A stretch of 64,000 nt of DNA from positions 2,063,626-2,127,625 of the forward strand of contig NZ_CP096659.1 of assembly GCF_023238205.1 (NCBI RefSeq), written 5' to 3'. The notes below the pieces were generated by a model that worked only from the letters and a program-made list of their open reading frames with translations, had not been told where the DNA came from and did no database searches. The position numbers were made by a program, and so were the translations under genes. Shown one piece after another: positions 61,613-64,000 of the stretch. Each line of letters begins with the position of its first letter. Position 1 is the stretch's first letter. This stretch comes from Halorussus limi. GTDB lineage: Archaea; Halobacteriota; Halobacteria; Halobacteriales; Haladaptataceae.

Positions 61613-62266
61613 TTACGCGTCCGAGTCGGGTGCGGGACCGAAGTTCTCGGTCTTGGCGTCCTCGGAGTCGACGTTCGCGGCGTCGAGCGCGGCGGTCGCC
61701 CGGTCGAGGAAGTCCGCGAAGCCGTAGACGAACGTCTGGCCCTGCGCGTCGGCGAGGACCTCCAGTACGTCTTCGCCGCTCACGTCGTCGGTCACGACGA
61801 CCGTCGCGCCCGCGTCGGCGAGGGCGCTCAGACGCTCCTCGTGGGCGGGGTCGTCGTCCTCGTAGACCACCGTGACGGTCGCTCCGTCGGCGCTCGCGCG
61901 CTCTCCGATACCGACCGCGGGGCCCACGCCCGGCCCGCCCGCGAGGACGACGACGCTGTCCTCGCCCTCGTAGTACGAGTCGCCGAACGGACCGGCGATT
62001 TCGACGGTATCGCCGGGTTCGAGGTCGGCGAGGTAGGGGCCGAGCGTTCCCTCGGGGTCCACCTCGACTGTCGTCTCGAAGGTCTCGTCGGCATTGGGCG
62101 ACGAGAGCGTGTAGTGGCGCGTGACCTCCTCGCCGTCTATCGTCGCGGCTAACTGGACGAACTGGCCCGGGTGGGCGTCGAACGTCCCGGGCGTCTCCAG
62201 CGTCAGCGCGATGGTGTCGCTTCCGACCGACTCGACCGAGCGAACCGCGACTTCGGTTCCGTCCAT
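61613..62266 (-). CDS. FAD-binding ferredoxin reductase-like oxidoreductase
   Basis: A 217-residue two-domain flavoprotein. Residues about 1-90 form the FAD-binding barrel, with HYTLSSPNAD (the R-x-Y-S-type flavin motif: RHYTLSS) and TLGPYLADLEPGD. Residues about 100-205 form the pyridine-nucleotide domain with VVVLAGGPGVGPAVGIG and VYGFADFLDRA. It could transfer electrons between NAD(P)H and a ferredoxin or oxygenase, but there is no partner gene adjacent. The C-terminal tail is acidic and short. It is divergent from the 2-oxoacid oxidoreductase gene. Confidence 0.88.
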   Translation of the reverse strand: MDGTEVAVRSVESVGSDTIALTLETPGTFDAHPGQFVQLAATIDGEEVTRHYTLSSPNADETFETTVEVDPEGTLGPYLADLEPGDTVEIAGPFGDSYYEGEDSVVVLAGGPGVGPAVGIGERASADGATVTVVYEDDDPAHEERLSALADAGATVVVTDDVSGEDVLEVLADAQGQTFVYGFADFLDRATAALDAANVDSEDAKTENFGPAPDSDA

Positions 62267-62393
62267 GCGGGTTTCTTGCCGAGGCGCGATTAAAGAGTCT
62301 GCGACTCAGCGCCCGATTCAGTGTCGGAAGCGATTGCCGCGAAAGGCGCTTCAGAAGGCTTTTGATTTGGCGTGAATTACCCGCTAGTTAGGA

Positions 62394-64000
62394 ATGCCAG
62401 ACGACCTGAACTGGGCCATCGGCGGAGAGGCCGGCGATGGGATTGACTCTACTGGGAAAATCTTCGCGCAAGCGCTTTCCCGCGCAGGACGACACGTTTT
62501 CACTTCGAAGGACTTCGCGTCCCGGATTCGCGGAGGCTACACCGCGTACAAGATTCGTAGTTCGACCGACCGCGTCGAGAGCGTCGTGGACCGCCTCGAC
62601 ATCCTCGTGGCGCTGACCGAGCGCACCATCGACGAGAACCTCGACGAACTCCACGACGACAGCGTCATCATCTACGACGGTGAGCGCACCGAGATGGAGG
62701 ACATCGAGATTCCGGGCGAAATGACCGGGCTCTCGGTTCCCCTCCAGCGTCTCGCCGAGGAGGCGGGCGGTGCCATCATGCAGAACATCGTCGCGCTGGG
62801 CGCGGCCTGCGAAGTGACCAACTTCCCCATCGAGAACCTCGACTCCGCGCTGGAGAAGAAGTTCGGCAGCAAGGGCGAGTCCATCGTCTCCAACAACAAG
62901 GAGGCCGCCCGGAAGGGCCAGGAGTTCGTGGCCGAGGAGTTCGACCACGAGTTCGACTACGACCTCGACACCACCGACAACGACTACGTCCTCCTGAACG
63001 GCGACCAAGCCATCGGGATGGGCGCAATCGCGGCCGGTTGCCGGTTCTACGCCGGGTATCCCATCACCCCCGCGACCGACGTGATGGAGTATCTCACGGG
63101 CCGCATCGAACAGTTCGGCGGCGAAGTCGTGCAGGCCGAGGACGAACTCTCGGCCATCAACATGGCGCTGGGCGCGGCCCGCGCCGGCGCGCGCTCGATG
63201 ACCGCGACCTCCGGACCGGGCATCGACCTGATGACCGAGACGTTCGGTCTCGTTGCGACCAGCGAGACGCCGCTGGTCATCGCCGACGTGATGCGCTCGG
63301 GTCCCTCCACGGGGATGCCGACCAAGCAGGAGCAGGGCGACCTCAACATGACGCTGTACGGCGGCCACGGCGAGATTCCGCGGTTCGTCCTCGCGCCGAC
63401 GAACGTCGCCGAGTGTTTCCAGAAGACCGTCGAGGCGTTCAACCTCGCCGAGAAGTACCAGACGCCGGTCTTCCTGCTCGCGGACCTCTCGATGGCCGTC
63501 ACCGAGCAGACCTTCGAACCGGAGACGTTCGACATGGACGCGGTCGAAATCGACCGCGGCAAAATCGTCGACGACGACGAGGTCGAGGCGTGGACCGACG
63601 AGCGCGACCGCTTCCAGCCTCACTTCTCGACGGCGGACGGCGTGAGTCCGCGCGCGCTCCCCGGCACGAAGAACGCCGCTCACATGTCTACTGGTCTCGA
63701 ACACAACTCGCTCGGTCGCCGGACCGAGGACACCGACGTCCGCATCGAGCAGGTGGACAAGCGCAACCGGAAGGTCGAGACCGCCAAAGAGCAAGAGGAC
63801 TGGAGTCCCCGCGAGTTCGGCGATTCGGACTCGGACAACCTCGTCATCTCGTGGGGGTCCAACGAGGGCGCGATGCGCGAGGCCCTCGAGTTCCTCGACG
63901 AGGAGGACATCGACGTGCGGTTCCTCTCGGTCCCGTACATCTTCCCGCGGCCCGACCTCAGCGACGACATCGAGGCGGCCGACGAGGTCATCGTCGTGGA
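62394..64000 (+). CDS. 2-oxoacid:ferredoxin oxidoreductase, fused gamma-alpha subunit (C-terminus beyond window)
   Basis: At least 535 residues are visible; the 3' end is cut off. Residues about 1-180 form the gamma domain (WAIGGEAGDGIDSTGKIFAQALSRAG, DFASRIRGGYTAYKI). Residues about 195-450 form the alpha/pyrimidine domain (CRFYAGYPITPATDVMEYL, EDELSAINMALGAARAGARS). It oxidises 2-oxoglutarate or pyruvate with CoA to the acyl-CoA while reducing ferredoxin. Whether it is Kor or Por cannot be settled here. A beta subunit gene would be expected to the right of the window. CTAG occurs just before the start at 62384. Confidence 0.93.
   Translation, partial: MPDDLNWAIGGEAGDGIDSTGKIFAQALSRAGRHVFTSKDFASRIRGGYTAYKIRSSTDRVESVVDRLDILVALTERTIDENLDELHDDSVIIYDGERTEMEDIEIPGEMTGLSVPLQRLAEEAGGAIMQNIVALGAACEVTNFPIENLDSALEKKFGSKGESIVSNNKEAARKGQEFVAEEFDHEFDYDLDTTDNDYVLLNGDQAIGMGAIAAGCRFYAGYPITPATDVMEYLTGRIEQFGGEVVQAEDELSAINMALGAARAGARSMTATSGPGIDLMTETFGLVATSETPLVIADVMRSGPSTGMPTKQEQGDLNMTLYGGHGEIPRFVLAPTNVAECFQKTVEAFNLAEKYQTPVFLLADLSMAVTEQTFEPETFDMDAVEIDRGKIVDDDEVEAWTDERDRFQPHFSTADGVSPRALPGTKNAAHMSTGLEHNSLGRRTEDTDVRIEQVDKRNRKVETAKEQEDWSPREFGDSDSDNLVISWGSNEGAMREALEFLDEEDIDVRFLSVPYIFPRPDLSDDIEAADEVIVV

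Noticed and set aside
1-64000. tRNA, rRNA, insertion sequences and integrase-type attachment sites
   Set aside because: I looked for TpsiC-like GTTCRA motifs in folding context, transposase motifs and terminal inverted repeats and found none that hold up. This was by eye, so weak cases could be missed.

Overview
The window looks like a haloarchaeal (class Halobacteria) chromosome segment. GC is high. Nearly all predicted proteins are rich in Asp and Glu and poor in Lys, as expected of salt-in proteomes. Many genes have a TATA-like box 25 to 32 bases before the start codon and no Shine-Dalgarno, which is typical of leaderless haloarchaeal mRNAs. Archaeal hallmarks include TFB, the archaeal-type 3-dehydroquinate synthase, an AglD-like dolichol-phosphate glycosyltransferase, DUF371 and DUF373 proteins, diphthine-ammonia ligase and many Tat signal peptides. 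I saw no tRNA, rRNA, insertion sequence, CRISPR array or replication origin.

Layout. 1-9.6 kb: a cut-off acidic protein, a small membrane protein, PEP synthase (ppsA), a lipoprotein, two shikimate-pathway enzymes (3-dehydroquinate synthase II and type I dehydratase) around a zinc-ribbon membrane protein, a probable CTAG-type DNA methylase and a TFB. 9.8-21 kb: a BtuF-like protein, DUF84 NTPase, an AglD-like GT2/flippase fusion, an epimerase, a double winged-helix regulator, an SPFH/NfeD pair, pyruvate kinase and a GYD protein. 21-33 kb: methionyl-tRNA synthetase, a COG1340-type coiled-coil protein, a GH2-like protein without its catalytic acids, DUF371, endonuclease III, PHP phosphoesterase, DUF373 and diphthine-ammonia ligase. 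33-47.6 kb: a sugar nucleotidyltransferase, a DUF7344/PAS-GAF-HTH regulator pair, a Rieske protein, UDP-GlcNAc 2-epimerase, a class IV aminotransferase, CinA C-terminal domain, DUF457 and PHP proteins, acyl-CoA dehydrogenase, class V aminotransferase, a DehI-like protein and methylmalonyl-CoA mutase large subunit.

47.9-55.0 kb is the clearest functional cluster. It encodes a Tat-lipoprotein sugar-binding protein, two MalF/MalG-type permeases, a MalK-type ATPase, a 66-residue membrane protein, a Gfo/Idh/MocA dehydrogenase and an IolE-like TIM-barrel isomerase. Together these could import and oxidise or epimerise a sugar or cyclitol. A palindrome-rich, AT-richer promoter region lies in front. 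55-64 kb holds a DUF892 protein, a lipoprotein, GNAT, a C2H2-type protein, an orphan family 5 solute-binding protein with a Gly/Asn/Ser tail, HAD, methylmalonyl-CoA epimerase, NUDIX, a flavin reductase-like protein and the start of a 2-oxoacid:ferredoxin oxidoreductase alpha subunit.

Central-carbon genes recur: ppsA and pyk (opposite directions of the PEP/pyruvate node), mcmA and mce (methylmalonyl-CoA), acyl-CoA dehydrogenase and the oxidoreductase. AglD, the nucleotidyltransferase and the UDP-GlcNAc 2-epimerase point to surface glycosylation. The observations most worth a second look are strong CTAG depletion beside a CTAG-methylase candidate, related 17-bp tandem arrays on both sides of ppsA, loss of both catalytic acids in the GH2-like protein, a His-to-Tyr change in the pyruvate kinase phosphohistidine domain, and the sugar cluster with its small membrane protein.
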